This document shows positions 18,015 to 28,412 of a stretch of DNA of 62,012 bases, one piece after another. The stretch's first letter is position 1. Each line of letters starts with the position of its first letter. This DNA comes from Eubacterium sp. (GTDB taxonomy: Bacteria; Bacillota; Clostridia; Oscillospirales; Ruminococcaceae). The stretch is from positions 1 to 62,012 of the forward strand of contig JAFLRX010000015.1 of NCBI GenBank assembly GCA_022511265.1, read 5' to 3'. A model generated the notes under the pieces. The model had not been told where the DNA came from. It saw only the letters and a list, made by a program, of their open reading frames with translations, and made no database searches. Both the position numbers and the translations under genes were made by a program.

Positions 18015-18386
18015 TTATTTCTTCTTATTAGCGATGGTCTTCTTAGGACCTTTTCTTGTTCTTGCGTTTGTCTTGGTGCGCTGTCCGCGAACCGGAAGAC
18101 CCTTACGATGGCGTGTTCCTCTGTAGCAGTTGATCTCAACGAGACGCTTAATGTTAAGCGCAACTTCTCTTCTGAGGTCACCTTCTACCACAACGCCGAG
18201 TCTGTCGATAGCGTCACGGATCTTGCTCTCTTCTTCACCGGTAAGATCCTTGACTCTGGTGTCGGGGTTTACACCTGCCGCAGCCAGAATATCGTTTGAT
18301 GTTTTTCTGCCGATACCGTAAACGTAGGTCAGTCCGATCTCGATACGCTTTTCTCTCGGCAGATCAATGCCGGCAATTCTTGCCAT
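18015..18386 (-). CDS. rpsM: 30S ribosomal protein S13
   Basis: 123 residues; [20 protein letters not shown] at the start, helix-two-turn-helix, and the basic tail [20 protein letters not shown] that contacts P-site tRNA. Confidence 0.98.
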   Translation of the reverse strand: MARIAGIDLPREKRIEIGLTYVYGIGRKTSNDILAAAGVNPDTRVKDLTGEEESKIRDAIDRLGVVVEGDLRREVALNIKRLVEINCYRGTRHRKGLPVRGQRTKTNARTRKGPKKTIANKKK

Positions 18387-18414
18387 ATCATTTTCCTCCT
18401 GTTGTTATGCGGGC

Positions 18415-18528
18415 TTAGCCCTGTCTCTGCTTGTGCTTGGGCTCCTGGCAAATAACCATTACCTTGCCCTTGCGCTTGATAACCTTGCACTTATCGCACA
18501 TAGGCTTTACCGAAGGTCTTACTTTCAT
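18415..18528 (-). CDS. rpmJ: 50S ribosomal protein L36
   Basis: A 37-residue protein read directly from the minus strand: [20 protein letters not shown] to KHKQRQG. The zinc-binding C-x2-C-x12-C-x4-H set is complete, so this is the zinc-containing (C+) form. Start ATG and stop TAA fit between infA and rpsM. Confidence 0.96.
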   Translation of the reverse strand: MKVRPSVKPMCDKCKVIKRKGKVMVICQEPKHKQRQG

Positions 18529-18584
18529 ATTTAATCCTTCCCTTCTTGCGAGAAACATTGCTGTTTCTCCGGCTTAAATCACAA

Positions 18585-18803
18585 TTACTTGGCTCTCCAG
18601 GTAATTCTTCCCTTTGTAAGATCGTAAGGTGACATCTCAACGGTAACCTTATCGCCGGGCAGTATGCGGATGAAGTTCATACGCAGCTTGCCGCTGACAT
18701 GAGCCAAAATCTTATGTCCGTTTTCCAGCTCTACCTGAAACGTCGCGTTGGGCAGTGCCTCAAGTATCTTACCGTTTACTTCGATTACGTCTTCTTTAGA
18801 CAA
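18585..18803 (-). CDS. infA: Translation initiation factor IF-1
   Basis: 72 residues of a single OB fold that sits in the ribosomal A site during initiation ([40 protein letters not shown]). I start at TTG because GGAG lies 10 bases upstream and the product is then exactly the family length; a GTG three codons earlier is too close to that site. It begins 1 base after the KOW gene. Confidence 0.95.
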   Translation of the reverse strand: MSKEDVIEVNGKILEALPNATFQVELENGHKILAHVSGKLRMNFIRILPGDKVTVEMSPYDLTKGRITWRAK

Positions 18804-18804
18804 G

Positions 18805-19074
18805 TTAATCACTCTCCTCGGTGTTCGCTCTAAGACCGAAGCTCATAAGAGCCAATCTTAACTTTTTGTCGGTAATATCCGTCAGATCCAGCACCGTAAG
18901 CGTCTTACGGAGATGAAGCGGATTCTTTTTCTTGGGTTTATCCAGCTTGTGCGTCTTGCCGTCGGCAATATACGCAAAGCCGTCCTCCACCCTGACGATG
19001 ACGTACCAGCTGCCGCTGTCACGTCCCGCCGCGCTTTTTACCACCATGCCGACTGTCATAACCTCACGGTTCAT
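18805..19074 (-). CDS. KOW-domain RNA-binding protein
   Basis: 89 residues resembling the L14e/L6e/L27e-like KOW proteins commonly found between map and infA in Firmicutes ([20 protein letters not shown] and [19 protein letters not shown]). Likely ribosome-associated, but its role is not established. It starts 1 base after map. Confidence 0.85.
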   Translation of the reverse strand: MNREVMTVGMVVKSAAGRDSGSWYVIVRVEDGFAYIADGKTHKLDKPKKKNPLHLRKTLTVLDLTDITDKKLRLALMSFGLRANTEESD

Positions 19075-19075
19075 A

Positions 19076-19849
19076 TCAGACCTCTTTCGGATGATGCAGC
19101 GAGCTTTTGGTAAGTATCAGCGGCTCGCCGTCGGTGATAGCCACGGTATGCTCAAAATGTGCCGATAAATTTCCGTTCGCCTCGACGACCGTCCACTTAT
19201 CCGGCAGAATTATGGTCTCCTCGCAGCTTTGGTTTATCATAGGCTCGATGCATATCGTCATACCCGGTACCAGTCTCGGACCTCTGCCCGCCTTGCCGAA
19301 ATTAGGAACATCCGGCGCCTCGTGCATCTCGTGTCCGATACCGTGGCCGATAAACCTTTTCACTACAAAATATCCTCTTGACTCGCAGTAAGTCTGCACG
19401 GCATTCGAAATATCGCCTATCCTGTTTCCGGCGACCGCCATCTTGATACCCTTATAAAGAGCTTCTTCCGTTGTCTTTAACAGCCTTTCAGCCTCGTCGG
19501 ACACCTTGCCCACCTTGAAGGTGTAGGCATTGTCCCCGTTATAGCCGTCTATCTCGGCGGTCACGTCAACGGAAACTATATCGCCCTCTCTGATTATCTT
19601 TTTCTTGGACGGTATGCCGTGGATCAGCTCGGAATTGACCGATATACAGGCACTCGCGGGAAAACCACAGTACCCCAATGATGAAGGTCTCGCACCCTGA
19701 GCCACGATGTAGTCATGTATGACCTTATCCAGCTCCCAGGTGCTCATACCGGGCTTTAACGCCTCGCCCGCCGCGATAAGCGCGCCTGCGGCGATTTTAT
19801 TCGCCCTTTTCATCACTTCTATTTCTTTAGCCGATTTTACCGATATCAT
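19076..19849 (-). CDS. map: Type I methionine aminopeptidase
   Basis: 257 residues that remove initiator Met from nascent proteins. The metal ligands are visible in SVDVTAEIDGYNGDNAYTF (two Asp), GHGIGHEMHEAP (His) and MTICIEPMINQ (Glu), plus a late Glu in HFEHTVAITD. Its ATG overlaps the adk stop (TAATG). Confidence 0.96.
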   Translation of the reverse strand: MISVKSAKEIEVMKRANKIAAGALIAAGEALKPGMSTWELDKVIHDYIVAQGARPSSLGYCGFPASACISVNSELIHGIPSKKKIIREGDIVSVDVTAEIDGYNGDNAYTFKVGKVSDEAERLLKTTEEALYKGIKMAVAGNRIGDISNAVQTYCESRGYFVVKRFIGHGIGHEMHEAPDVPNFGKAGRGPRLVPGMTICIEPMINQSCEETIILPDKWTVVEANGNLSAHFEHTVAITDGEPLILTKSSLHHPKEV

Positions 19850-20490
19850 TATATAGTCTCTGCGGTAACCGCTGCCAATGTGAGCGCCGCGGTATCCTTA
19901 ACCTCTTCCTGTCCCTCTACCGTAACAAGCTTTTTCTTCTTGAGGTAGTAGTCCTTCAGCGGAGCGGTCTTTTCGTGATAGGTCTCAAGTCTTGAGAGCA
20001 CCGTCTCGGGCTTGTCATCTATACGCTGTACCAGCTCGCCGCCGCACTTGTCGCACTTGCCTTCCTCAGCGGGAGGGTTGTACTCGATGTGGTAGGAAGA
20101 ACCGCAGCCGCCGCATACGCGTCTGCCTGACATTCTTGCGGTTATCTTCTCGTCGGGAACATGTATCTCGATAACTCTGTCGATGTTCACGCCCAGCTCT
20201 TCAAGAGCCTCAGCCTGTGCCACCGTTCTCGGAAAGCCGTCAAGGATAAAACCGTTCTTGGCGTCGTCCTGTGCGATTCTTTCCTTTAAGATGCCGATTA
20301 CTGCCTCGTCGGGAACAAGGTCGCCTCTGTCCATGTACTCTTTAGCTGCCAGTCCTGCGGGTGTTCCCAGCTTAACTGCCTCTCTGAGCATGTTGCCGGT
20401 GGAGATAGCCGGTATACCCAGCTTCTCACACACTATTTCAGCCTGTGTACCCTTGCCTGCGCCGGGGGCGCCTAAGAAAATCAGATTCAT
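19849..20490 (-). CDS. adk: Adenylate kinase
   Basis: 213 residues converting ATP + AMP to 2 ADP. P-loop GAPGAGKGT at residues 7-15, FILDGFPRT lid-hinge motif, and a zinc-binding LID with CGGC and CDKC, as in many Gram-positive long-form kinases. Confidence 0.97.
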   Translation of the reverse strand: MNLIFLGAPGAGKGTQAEIVCEKLGIPAISTGNMLREAVKLGTPAGLAAKEYMDRGDLVPDEAVIGILKERIAQDDAKNGFILDGFPRTVAQAEALEELGVNIDRVIEIHVPDEKITARMSGRRVCGGCGSSYHIEYNPPAEEGKCDKCGGELVQRIDDKPETVLSRLETYHEKTAPLKDYYLKKKKLVTVEGQEEVKDTAALTLAAVTAETI

Positions 20491-20513
20491 AGTAAATTCC
20501 TTTCCTGTTTATC

Positions 20514-21803
20514 TTATTCAAGGAAGCCCTTGTGATGACGCATCATCATCTGGCTTTCGAGTGCACGAACCGTTTCAAGAGCAACACCTACCACAATGAG
20601 GATGGTAGTACCGCCGAGCGAAAGCCCGGAAATATGAGTGATATTCGAGAATATTATCGGGAATATCGCGATAATGCCCAGGAATATCGCACCTACCAGC
20701 GTTACCTTTGAAAGCGAGTTATGAATGAAATCGGATGTGGGCTTGCCCGGACGGTAGCCGGGGATAGCACCGTTGTTCTTCTTAAGATCATTGGCGATCT
20801 GTACCGGATTATACTGCATCGCAATATAGAAGTAGTTGAACGCGATGATCAGGAAGAAGTAAATTATACTATAAGGTATACTGCTCTGGCTAAAGAAACG
20901 CATTACGTCTCCCCAGAAGCCTTGGCTCTGCGCCGTAACACCGAAGAACCAGCCGATGGTTGCAGGCAGCGACATAATAGACATCGCGAAGATGATAGGC
21001 ATAACGCCCGCCATAGCTACCTTTATCGGTATATGGGTGCCCTGTCCGCCGTACATCTTTCTGCCGACAACTCTCTTTGCGTACTGTACCGGTATACGTC
21101 TCTCCGCGTTGGTCATGAGGATAACGAACGCTATCATCAGAACGTAGATAACCAGTATCATAGGTACGAATACCCAGTTCTGCGGCTGCACCGAGATCTG
21201 ATTGATGAGGGTTATCACCATGCTCGGTACTCTTGAAATAATTCCGGCGTACAGTATCATCGAGATACCGTTGCCGATACCCTTGCGGCTGATCTGATCG
21301 CCCAGCCAGATTATCAGCGACGCACCCGCTACAAAGCAGGATATTATCGTGATAGCTGCCACAAAACCGTCAAAGCCCTTGGTATAATGAACTGCGTTTG
21401 CGTTTCTTAGACTGATATAGAATGCGACGGACTGGAACAGCGCGATACCCAAAGCAACCAGCTTGGTTATCATCGTCATCTTTTTACGTCCTTCTTCGCC
21501 TTCCTTGTGCAGTCTTTCGAGTGCCGGTATCGCTACCGCCAGCAGCTGCATAATAATCGACGCGTTGATGTAGGGTGTGATGGACATCGCAAACAGCGTA
21601 CCGTTGCTCATCGCGCCACCCGTCATAACGTCCAGATAGTTCAGTATCGTACCCTCGCCCATCATGCCCTTGATAGCATCGGGGTCCAGGAACGGTACGA
21701 ACAGCTGTGCGCCGATACGGAATATAACGACTATTAACAGTGTGAACAGCAGTTTTTTACGAAGTGCGTAATCAGCCCACGCATTTCTGAAAACCTGAAA
21801 CAT
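20514..21803 (-). CDS. secY: SecY, preprotein translocase channel
   Basis: 429 residues with ten membrane helices forming the protein-conducting channel. Helix-2 plug region (NGTLFAMSITPYINASIIMQ) and the basic loops GRKMYGGQGTHIPIKV and PGYRPGKPTSDF are typical. It overlaps rplO by one base. Confidence 0.98.
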   Translation of the reverse strand: MFQVFRNAWADYALRKKLLFTLLIVVIFRIGAQLFVPFLDPDAIKGMMGEGTILNYLDVMTGGAMSNGTLFAMSITPYINASIIMQLLAVAIPALERLHKEGEEGRKKMTMITKLVALGIALFQSVAFYISLRNANAVHYTKGFDGFVAAITIISCFVAGASLIIWLGDQISRKGIGNGISMILYAGIISRVPSMVITLINQISVQPQNWVFVPMILVIYVLMIAFVILMTNAERRIPVQYAKRVVGRKMYGGQGTHIPIKVAMAGVMPIIFAMSIMSLPATIGWFFGVTAQSQGFWGDVMRFFSQSSIPYSIIYFFLIIAFNYFYIAMQYNPVQIANDLKKNNGAIPGYRPGKPTSDFIHNSLSKVTLVGAIFLGIIAIFPIIFSNITHISGLSLGGTTILIVVGVALETVRALESQMMMRHHKGFLE

Positions 21804-22246
21804 TACAGCACCTCGATCTTTCCGCCTGCGTTTTCGATCTTTGTCTTAGCAGATTCGGAAAACTTTGCCGCCTTGACGGTCAAGCTCTTGGTAAGCTCTC
21901 CGTTGCCGAGTACCTTAACGCCGTCCAGCAGCTTGGTAACAAGACCTGCCTCTATCAGCGCCTCGGTGTCTATTACGGCACCGCTCTCAAAGCGTGCCTC
22001 CAGATCGGATACGTTAACTATCGTATACTCTGTGGCAAAAATATTGTTAAAGCCTCTCTTAGGCATACGTCTTGCAAGAGAAGTCTGACCGCCTTCAAAT
22101 CCCGGTCTTACTCCGCCGCCGGATCTTGCCCACTGGCCCTTGTGTCCCTTGCCGGCAGTCTTGCCGTGACCGGAGCCGTGACCGCGTCCTATACGCTTAA
22201 CCTCTTTAGTTGCGCCTGCTGCGGGTGATAATTCGTGTAGCTTCAA
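21803..22246 (-). CDS. rplO: 50S ribosomal protein L15
   Basis: 147 residues; [19 protein letters not shown] and the C-terminal [10 protein letters not shown] domain are diagnostic. Confidence 0.98.
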   Translation of the reverse strand: MKLHELSPAAGATKEVKRIGRGHGSGHGKTAGKGHKGQWARSGGGVRPGFEGGQTSLARRMPKRGFNNIFATEYTIVNVSDLEARFESGAVIDTEALIEAGLVTKLLDGVKVLGNGELTKSLTVKAAKFSESAKTKIENAGGKIEVL

Positions 22247-22301
22247 TGGTTACACCTCCTGTTTTATTGATCTGCATAAAGCTTCATTAAGGTGTAAGGA
22301 A

Positions 22302-22478
22302 TTATTCCTCAGTAACCTCAACTAAATATGAAATCTCTTTGATCTTGCCTCTTGTAGCGGCATTGTCGGGCTGAACAGTCTCAGCGCCGATCTTGCGCAG
22401 TCCCAGCGACTCAGCGGTCGCGATGTGGCTGTCCTTACGGCCTACAAGGGATTTAACCAGCTTGATCTTTAAAGCCAT
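22302..22478 (-). CDS. rpmD: 50S ribosomal protein L30
   Basis: A 58-residue protein read directly from the minus strand: ATG through ALKIKLVKSLVGRK, GLRKIG and ISYLVEVTEE to TAA. It lies in the expected slot between rpsE and rplO, with AAAGGACGG upstream of the start. Confidence 0.95.
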   Translation of the reverse strand: MALKIKLVKSLVGRKDSHIATAESLGLRKIGAETVQPDNAATRGKIKEISYLVEVTEE

Positions 22479-22507
22479 GTCGGTTTCCGTCCTTTCTGAA
22501 ATTAGTC

Positions 22508-23008
22508 TCAGCCGAGAATCTCTTTTACGGTCTTTCCTCTGATAGCTGCGACTTCTTCCGCGTCTCTGAGCGAGGTAAGTCCTGCCATAGTAGCTCTTAC
22601 CACGTTGCAGGGATTGTTGGAACGAAGGGACTTGGTACGGATATTCTTGATACCCGCCATCTCAACTACCGCACGCACCGGACCGCCGGCGATAACGCCG
22701 GTACCCTCAGGGGCGGGCTTGAGCAGTACGGTGCCTGCACCGAACTTGCCTATTACCTCGTGAGGTATCGTTGTACCCTTAAGAGAAATCTTTACGATGT
22801 TCTTCTTAGCGTCCTCTATACCCTTGCGGATAGCGTCGGGAACTTCGCTCGACTTACCCATACCGAAGCCGACTATGCCGTTCTGATCGCCTACGACTAC
22901 AAGCGCGGAAAACTTCATGATGCGTCCGCCCTTGACGGTCTTAGATACGCGATTTATGGAAACTACCTTTTCGGAAAGCTCATATTTGCTTGCATCTAAA
23001 AGTGCCAA
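22508..23008 (-). CDS. rpsE: 30S ribosomal protein S5
   Basis: 166 residues; double-stranded-RNA-binding N-terminal domain ([21 protein letters not shown]) and the [17 protein letters not shown] segment. S5 helps secure decoding accuracy. Confidence 0.98.
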   Translation of the reverse strand: MALLDASKYELSEKVVSINRVSKTVKGGRIMKFSALVVVGDQNGIVGFGMGKSSEVPDAIRKGIEDAKKNIVKISLKGTTIPHEVIGKFGAGTVLLKPAPEGTGVIAGGPVRAVVEMAGIKNIRTKSLRSNNPCNVVRATMAGLTSLRDAEEVAAIRGKTVKEILG

Positions 23009-23031
23009 ATCTTTGTCCTCCTATATCCTTC

Positions 23032-23391
23032 TTAAAAGCTGAGTCCGCCTTCGCGGGCGCCGTCTGCCAGAGCGGCTACTCTACCGTGGTAGATGTAACC
23101 CGAACGGTCGAACACCGCGGTCTCGATACCTGCCTTCTTAGCCTTTTCGGCAAGTGCAAGTCCGACCTTCTTAGCGGCCTCAACATTTCCGCCTGCGCCT
23201 TCAAAGCCCTTTTCCATAGTGGATGCGCTGCAAAGAGTAACGCCTGCGACATCATCTATCAGCTGTGCATATATATGCTTTGCGCTGCGGAATACGCTCA
23301 GACGGGGACGAGCGGCGGTGCCGCTGATCTTTGCGCGTACGCGCTTGCGGCGTTTGATTCTGCTCTTTTTGCTGTCTATTGATTTTATCAT
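23032..23391 (-). CDS. rplR: 50S ribosomal protein L18
   Basis: 119 residues; 5S rRNA-binding protein with [18 protein letters not shown] and [20 protein letters not shown]. Confidence 0.98.
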   Translation of the reverse strand: MIKSIDSKKSRIKRRKRVRAKISGTAARPRLSVFRSAKHIYAQLIDDVAGVTLCSASTMEKGFEGAGGNVEAAKKVGLALAEKAKKAGIETAVFDRSGYIYHGRVAALADGAREGGLSF

Positions 23392-23410
23392 TTTCTCTTA
23401 CCCCCTTGCA

Positions 23411-23956
23411 TTACTTCTTGCCCTTACCGGCTTTTCCTTCCTTGCGGCGGATAACTTCATCGGCATACTTGATGCCCTTGCCCTTGTAAGGCTCGGGAGG
23501 ACGCTTGCCTCTTACCTCAGACGCAAACTGTCCGACCTTCTGCTTGTCGATTCCGGTAATGATTATCTTGTTGGGTGCGGGGGACTCTATCTTGATATCA
23601 TCCGTATCCGATACGATTACCTGATGGGAGTAGCCGAGGTTCATTACAAGATCCTTGCCCTGCTTCTGAACACGGTAACCTACGCCGTTTACCTCAAGCT
23701 CTTTTGTATAGCCGTCAGTAACGCCCTTTATCATGTTGGAGATAAGCGTTCTCGTCAGTCCGTGAAGAGAACGGTTTTCCTTTGAATCGTCGGGACGCTC
23801 TACAGTAATAACTGCGCCCTCCGCCTTAATTGCCATCGAAGGCTTGAACTCTCTGGTGAGAGTGCCCTTCGGGCCCTTTACCGTAACTGTTGAACCGTCG
23901 ATCTTTACATCGACACCGGCAGGAACAGCTATCGGCATCTTACCAATTCTTGACAT
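23411..23956 (-). CDS. rplF: 50S ribosomal protein L6
   Basis: 181 residues with two L6 folds; SRIGKMPIAVPAGV at the start and RPPEPYKGKGIKYADEVIRR near the end. Confidence 0.98.
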   Translation of the reverse strand: MSRIGKMPIAVPAGVDVKIDGSTVTVKGPKGTLTREFKPSMAIKAEGAVITVERPDDSKENRSLHGLTRTLISNMIKGVTDGYTKELEVNGVGYRVQKQGKDLVMNLGYSHQVIVSDTDDIKIESPAPNKIIITGIDKQKVGQFASEVRGKRPPEPYKGKGIKYADEVIRRKEGKAGKGKK

Positions 23957-23972
23957 ATCTGTTCCTCCTTAA

Positions 23973-24371
23973 TTACCAAACGAAAGCGAGCACTTCGCCG
24001 CCAACGTTGTTCTTGCGTGCCTCTCTGTCGGTCATAACGCCCTTGGAGGTGGACACGATAGCAATTCCTAAGCCCTTCATTACCTTGGGCATATCCTTGC
24101 TGTTTGAATAAATTCTAAGTCCCGGTTTGCTTACACGGCGTAAACCTGTAATGACCTGCGACTTGTTCTCAGTATACTTCAAGGTGATTCTGATAACGCC
24201 CTGCTTGTCGTCATCTATTACCTTGAAATTCTTAATGTAGCCCTCGTCAAGCAATATCTGAGCGATCTGCTTCTTCATGTTTGAAGCGGGAACGTCTACA
24301 GTAGGATGCTTTGCCGAGTTCGCATTACGAATTCTTGTCAGCATATCTGCGATAGTATCGGTGATCTGCAT
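23973..24371 (-). CDS. rpsH: 30S ribosomal protein S8
   Basis: 132 residues; [19 protein letters not shown] and the C-terminal [19 protein letters not shown] 16S-binding motif. Confidence 0.98.
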   Translation of the reverse strand: MQITDTIADMLTRIRNANSAKHPTVDVPASNMKKQIAQILLDEGYIKNFKVIDDDKQGVIRITLKYTENKSQVITGLRRVSKPGLRIYSNSKDMPKVMKGLGIAIVSTSKGVMTDREARKNNVGGEVLAFVW

Positions 24372-24400
24372 TACTTACTTCCTCCTTAAAAATTGTTGCC

Positions 24401-24586
24401 TTACCAGCTGGATTTCTTTACGCCGGGTATCTGTCCTTTATAAGCAAGCTCTCTAAAGCAAATTCTGCAAATGCCGAACTTACGCATATAAGCGTGCGGT
24501 CTTCCGCAAATCTTGCATCTGTTGTAAGAACGTGTGGAAAACTTTGCAGGACGCTGCTGCTTAGCAATCATTGATTTCTTTGCCAT
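24401..24586 (-). CDS. rpsN: 30S ribosomal protein S14, zinc-binding type Z
   Basis: 61 residues with CKIC and CRIC zinc ligands; the short type Z form (also called RpsZ). It ends in GVKKSSW as usual for this form. Confidence 0.97.
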   Translation of the reverse strand: MAKKSMIAKQQRPAKFSTRSYNRCKICGRPHAYMRKFGICRICFRELAYKGQIPGVKKSSW

Positions 24587-24605
24587 ATCTGTTTATTTTC
24601 CTTTC

Positions 24606-25145
24606 TTACTTTGCGAACGGAGCGCCCATAAGCGTGAGCAGCTCTCTTGCTTCTTCGTCAGTCTGGGCGGTGGTGATGAAGTTGATGTCCATACCGCGCA
24701 CCTTGTCTATCTTGTCGTACTCGATCTCAGGGAATATCAGCTGCTCCTTGATACCGGTAGAGTAGTTGCCTCTGCCGTCAAAAGAGTTGGGGTTGATACC
24801 TCTGAAGTCACGTACACGCGGAAGCGCTACATTGAAGAATCTGTCGAGGAACTCGTACATCTTCTCATCTCTGAGCGTTACCTTAACGCCGATTACCATG
24901 CCCTCTCTGAGCTTGAAGTTTGCGACAGACTTCTTAGCGCGGCATACTACCGGCTTCTGACCGGTGATGAGCGACAGATCGTTCATTATCGCGTCTACTA
25001 CCTTAGCGTTTTCCTTTGCCTCGCCGCAGCCGACATTGATAACTATCTTGTCGAGCTTGGGGATCTGCATTACGCTCTTGTAGCCGAACTTCTTAAAAAG
25101 AGCGGGAGCAACCGTCTCTCTGTAATAAGCTTTCATTCTTGTCAT
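24606..25145 (-). CDS. rplE: 50S ribosomal protein L5
   Basis: 179 residues; contacts 5S rRNA and P-site tRNA. Motifs [29 protein letters not shown] and [19 protein letters not shown]. Confidence 0.98.
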   Translation of the reverse strand: MTRMKAYYRETVAPALFKKFGYKSVMQIPKLDKIVINVGCGEAKENAKVVDAIMNDLSLITGQKPVVCRAKKSVANFKLREGMVIGVKVTLRDEKMYEFLDRFFNVALPRVRDFRGINPNSFDGRGNYSTGIKEQLIFPEIEYDKIDKVRGMDINFITTAQTDEEARELLTLMGAPFAK

Positions 25146-25213
25146 AGTTTATTTCTCCTTACCGTACGGCAGCCGGAAGTTGCTTTATCCGACCTCTCCG
25201 CCGTCGTAATGTC

Positions 25214-25528
25214 TTACAGCTCTGCGCCGCAGTGCTTGCAAATTCTTACCTTCTTGTCACCCTTGATCTCGTGACCTACTCTTGTAGGCTTGTTGCACTT
25301 GGGGCATACAGGCATTACCTTGCACGCGTATATCGGAGCCTCCGCGTTTACGCGGCCGCCCATCTCGCCCTGTCTTCTGGGCTTAACATGCTTGGTAACT
25401 ACGTTTCTGCCTTCAATGATGACCTTCTTTTCCTTGGGGGATACCTCAAGCACCTTGCCCTGCTTGCCTTTGTCCTTGCCGGACATAACCTGAACGGTAT
25501 CACCGGTTTTAATATGAAGTGTGTTCAT
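25214..25528 (-). CDS. rplX: 50S ribosomal protein L24 with C-terminal zinc ribbon
   Basis: 104 residues; KOW motif [20 protein letters not shown] at the start, then a C-terminal CPKC...CKHC ribbon common in Firmicute L24. I start at the internal ATG with GGAGG 6 bases upstream; the longer frame would run into rplN. Confidence 0.97.
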   Translation of the reverse strand: MNTLHIKTGDTVQVMSGKDKGKQGKVLEVSPKEKKVIIEGRNVVTKHVKPRRQGEMGGRVNAEAPIYACKVMPVCPKCNKPTRVGHEIKGDKKVRICKHCGAEL

Positions 25529-25541
25529 GTCTACCTCCGGA

Positions 25542-25910
25542 TTATAATACTTCGGGAGCAAGCGAAAGGATCTTGGTGTATTCCTTTTCTCTCAGCTCTC
25601 TGGCTACAGGTCCGAAAATACGGGTCCCTCTGGGGTTCTTGTCTTCTCTTATAATTACGGCAGCATTCTCGTCGAAACGGATATATGTGCCGTCATCACG
25701 TCTCAGTCCGGTCGTGGAGCGAACGATTACGCACTTTACAACATCGCCCTTCTTAACGGTTCCGCCGGGGTTAGCTTTCTTAACGGAAGCTACAACCACG
25801 TCGCCGATGTTCGCGTACTTTCTGCGTGTGCCGCCGAGAACTCTTATACACATAAGCTCTTTGGCACCGGTGTTATCCGCAACCTTCATGCGTGTCTGCA
25901 TTTGAATCAT
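25542..25910 (-). CDS. rplN: 50S ribosomal protein L14
   Basis: 122 residues; [20 protein letters not shown] and [20 protein letters not shown] are signatures of this bridge protein. Confidence 0.98.
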   Translation of the reverse strand: MIQMQTRMKVADNTGAKELMCIRVLGGTRRKYANIGDVVVASVKKANPGGTVKKGDVVKCVIVRSTTGLRRDDGTYIRFDENAAVIIREDKNPRGTRIFGPVARELREKEYTKILSLAPEVL

Positions 25911-25941
25911 GGATATTTCTCCTTTACGATAAAATCAGCTG

Positions 25942-26199
25942 TTACTTAGCCTTCTCGATGATGTTTATCAAACGCCATCTCTTATCCTTGGAAAGGGGTC
26001 TGGTCTCCATAATCTCAACCTTGTCTCCGATTCCGCAGGAATTGTTCTCGTCGTGCGCCTTAAACTTAATCGTACGCTTGATTATCTTCTTGTAGAGAGG
26101 GTGGCGGACATTGTCCTCGATAGCTACAACGATGGTCTTATCCATCTTGTTGCTTACTACCTTGCCGACTCTTGTCTTTCTTAAATTTCTTTCACTCAC
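25942..26199 (-). CDS. rpsQ: 30S ribosomal protein S17
   Basis: 85 residues; OB-fold 16S binder with [16 protein letters not shown] and [19 protein letters not shown]. Confidence 0.98.
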   Translation of the reverse strand: MSERNLRKTRVGKVVSNKMDKTIVVAIEDNVRHPLYKKIIKRTIKFKAHDENNSCGIGDKVEIMETRPLSKDKRWRLINIIEKAK

Positions 26200-26216
26200 A
26201 GCTCAATTCTCCTCTC

Positions 26217-26417
26217 TCACTTATTAGCAGCGATCTCGCGCTCGCGCTGAACAGTCTTGCAAACAGCGATCTCTTTTCTTACTGCCTTAATTCTCATAGG
26301 GTTCTCAAGCTGATTTACGGCAAGCTGAAAACGGAGGTTGAATAATTCCTGCTTAAGCTCTGCCAGCTTCTTTTCAAGCTCGATCTCGTTAAGTTCTTTT
26401 ATTTCTTTAGCCTTCAT
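26217..26417 (-). CDS. rpmC: 50S ribosomal protein L29
   Basis: 66 residues from the ATG overlapping the rplP stop (TAATG): [20 protein letters not shown] and [14 protein letters not shown] longer in-frame extension lies inside rplP and is rejected. Confidence 0.97.
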   Translation of the reverse strand: MKAKEIKELNEIELEKKLAELKQELFNLRFQLAVNQLENPMRIKAVRKEIAVCKTVQREREIAANK

Positions 26418-26839
26418 TACTGCTCGCCTCCTGTGTTCTTTGTGACGAATTTGCACTTGATAGGCAGCTTGTGCATTGCAAGACGCATAGCTTCTCTTGC
26501 AACTTCCTCACTTACACCCGCGATCTCAAACATTATACGGCCGGGCTTTACTACAGCCACCCAGTACTCGGGTGAACCTTTACCTGAACCCATTCGGGTC
26601 TCAGCCGGCTTTTCAGTCACGGGCTTATCGGGGAATATCTTTATCCATACCTGACCGCCACGCTTGATGTAACGCGTCATAGCGATACGGGCAGCCTCTA
26701 TCTGGTTGGAGGTTATCCACGCGGGCTCAAGTGCCTGAAGACCGAAATCGCCGTAGCATACCACGTTGCCGCGTGTTGCTTTACCGGTCAAACGTCCGCG
26801 CTGTACTCTCCTGTACTTTACTCTCTTCGGAAGCAGCAT
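26417..26839 (-). CDS. rplP: 50S ribosomal protein L16
   Basis: 140 residues; [20 protein letters not shown] and the [22 protein letters not shown] region near the A site. One-base overlaps join it to rpsC and rpmC. Confidence 0.98.
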   Translation of the reverse strand: MLLPKRVKYRRVQRGRLTGKATRGNVVCYGDFGLQALEPAWITSNQIEAARIAMTRYIKRGGQVWIKIFPDKPVTEKPAETRMGSGKGSPEYWVAVVKPGRIMFEIAGVSEEVAREAMRLAMHKLPIKCKFVTKNTGGEQ

Positions 26840-27666
26840 TATTCGTTACCTCCCTCTTTTGCCTCTCTGGGTCTGCGCTCGGATCTTTCCCCTCTGGGTC
26901 TGTCCGATCTCTCCCTTGCGGGTCTGCTCTTTCTGTTGTCGTCACGACGACGGCGGGGCTTTTCTTCTCTGTTGGCAGGCAGCTCACCCTTGAGCACCTC
27001 GCCCTTGTAGATCCAAACCTTTACGCCGATAACGCCGTAGGTGGTGTTTGCTCTTGCTACACCGTAGTCGATGTCAGCTCTCAGTGTCTGCAGCGGGATG
27101 GTACCCTCATGATAGCTTTCGCTGCGCGCGATCTCCGCGCCGCCGAGACGTCCGCTTACCATGGTCTTGATACCCTTTGCGCCGGACTTCATGGTTCTGC
27201 CGATGCAGCCCTTCATCGCTCTTCTGAACGATACACGCTGCTCAAGCTGCATTGCGATGTTCTCAGCCACCAGCTTTGCGTCCATGTCGGGGTTCTTTAT
27301 CTCTACGATGTTAAGGTTTACGCTCTTGCCGCCTGCGATCTTTTCGATCTCAGCGCGGAGCTTTTCGATCTCTGCGCCCTTTGCGCCTATCAGCATACCG
27401 GGCTTAGCGGTATGGATGTGGATCTTGATCTTGTCAGCAGCTGTACGCTCGATCTCTACCTTGGAGATGCCTGCCGCTCTTGAAAGCTGCTGATCGGACT
27501 TTTCTCCGTTGGCTCTGTTGAGCATTCTCTTGTTGATAAGATAATCACGGATCTTCTGGTCTTCTACGAGAGTGTCGCCGAATGTGGATTTGCCGGCAAA
27601 CCAACGGGAATCCCAGTCCTTGATAATTCCGACTCTGAGTCCGTGCGGATTAACTTTCTGTCCCAT
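26839..27666 (-). CDS. rpsC: 30S ribosomal protein S3 with basic tail
   Basis: 275 residues; mRNA-entry protein with KH domain ([20 protein letters not shown]) and [20 protein letters not shown]-type sequence. The last ~45 residues are a repetitive Arg/Glu/Pro-rich tail ([15 protein letters not shown]), longer than in many bacteria. Confidence 0.98.
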   Translation of the reverse strand: MGQKVNPHGLRVGIIKDWDSRWFAGKSTFGDTLVEDQKIRDYLINKRMLNRANGEKSDQQLSRAAGISKVEIERTAADKIKIHIHTAKPGMLIGAKGAEIEKLRAEIEKIAGGKSVNLNIVEIKNPDMDAKLVAENIAMQLEQRVSFRRAMKGCIGRTMKSGAKGIKTMVSGRLGGAEIARSESYHEGTIPLQTLRADIDYGVARANTTYGVIGVKVWIYKGEVLKGELPANREEKPRRRRDDNRKSRPARERSDRPRGERSERRPREAKEGGNE

Positions 27667-27678
27667 TTACTCTCCTCC

Positions 27679-28014
27679 TTATTCCGATTCTTTTACTACC
27701 AATGTGATATTGGAAGTTCTCTTGAGAATACGGTGTGCTCTGCCGTGATCCTTGGGTCTTATTCTCTTCATGGTAATGCCCGCGCCTACATAGCACTCGG
27801 ACACATAGCATTTGCCTACATCCATGTTGTGGTTGTTTTCAGCGTTTGCCATTGCCGACTTGAGGAGCTTCTGTAACGGCTCGCTTGCAGCCTTAGGCGT
27901 GTTCTTCAGTATCGCCATCGCTATATCACAGGGCTTGTTTCTGATAAGATCAAGAACAATGCCGACCTTGCGAGGAGATATGCGGATCTGGTTAAGTTGT
28001 GCTTTTGCCTCCAT
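27679..28014 (-). CDS. rplV: 50S ribosomal protein L22
   Basis: 111 residues; [16 protein letters not shown] and the exit-tunnel hairpin [20 protein letters not shown]. Confidence 0.98.
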   Translation of the reverse strand: MEAKAQLNQIRISPRKVGIVLDLIRNKPCDIAMAILKNTPKAASEPLQKLLKSAMANAENNHNMDVGKCYVSECYVGAGITMKRIRPKDHGRAHRILKRTSNITLVVKESE

Positions 28015-28027
28015 TGCTTACTCCTCC

Positions 28028-28303
28028 TTACTTATTGCTGGTCTTGCTGCCCGCATGACCCTTATAGGTTCTTGTAGGAGCGAACTCGCCGAGCTTGTGA
28101 CCTACCATATCCTCGGTTACATATACCGGAACGTGCTTTCTTCCGTCATGTACCGCGAAGGTGTGTCCCACAAAATCGGGGAATATCGTGCTGGAGCGGC
28201 TCCAGGTCTTGAGAACCTTCTTCTCACCGGCCTCATTCATCGCAAGTACTCTCTTCATGAGAGCTTCTTGCACGTAAGGGCCCTTCTTTATGCTTCTGCT
28301 CAT
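28028..28303 (-). CDS. rpsS: 30S ribosomal protein S19
   Basis: 91 residues from the ATG with AAAGGAAA upstream: [18 protein letters not shown] and [19 protein letters not shown] 30-codon extension upstream falls in a stem-loop and does not match the family. Confidence 0.97.
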   Translation of the reverse strand: MSRSIKKGPYVQEALMKRVLAMNEAGEKKVLKTWSRSSTIFPDFVGHTFAVHDGRKHVPVYVTEDMVGHKLGEFAPTRTYKGHAGSKTSNK

Positions 28304-28340
28304 ATATCTTGTTTTCCTTTCAAGTAAATTGCAAGTTAAT

Positions 28341-28393
28341 GTGCGGCGGCGTTTTACTGCCAACAGCAACGCTTGCCAAGGCAAACGCCGCAC
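28341..28393 (-). promoter_or_regulatory. Stem-loop in the rplB-rpsS spacer
   Basis: GTGCGGCGTTT and AAACGCCGC(CG)CAC on the minus strand form an 11-bp stem with a small bulge. The loop holds a further TTGCC/GGCAA stem. There is no T-run, so it is more likely a processing or control site than a terminator. Confidence 0.5.
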
Positions 28394-28412
28394 TTATTAA
28401 CAACACTTGTTC

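Noticed and set aside
25529-25561. Longer start of rplX, and likewise of rpmC at 26418-26456
   Set aside because: Both would overlap the preceding gene and lengthen the family N-terminus without similarity.
28304-28393. Thirty-codon extension of rpsS
   Set aside because: It lies in a stem-loop and does not resemble S19; the ATG at 28303 has its own ribosome-binding site.
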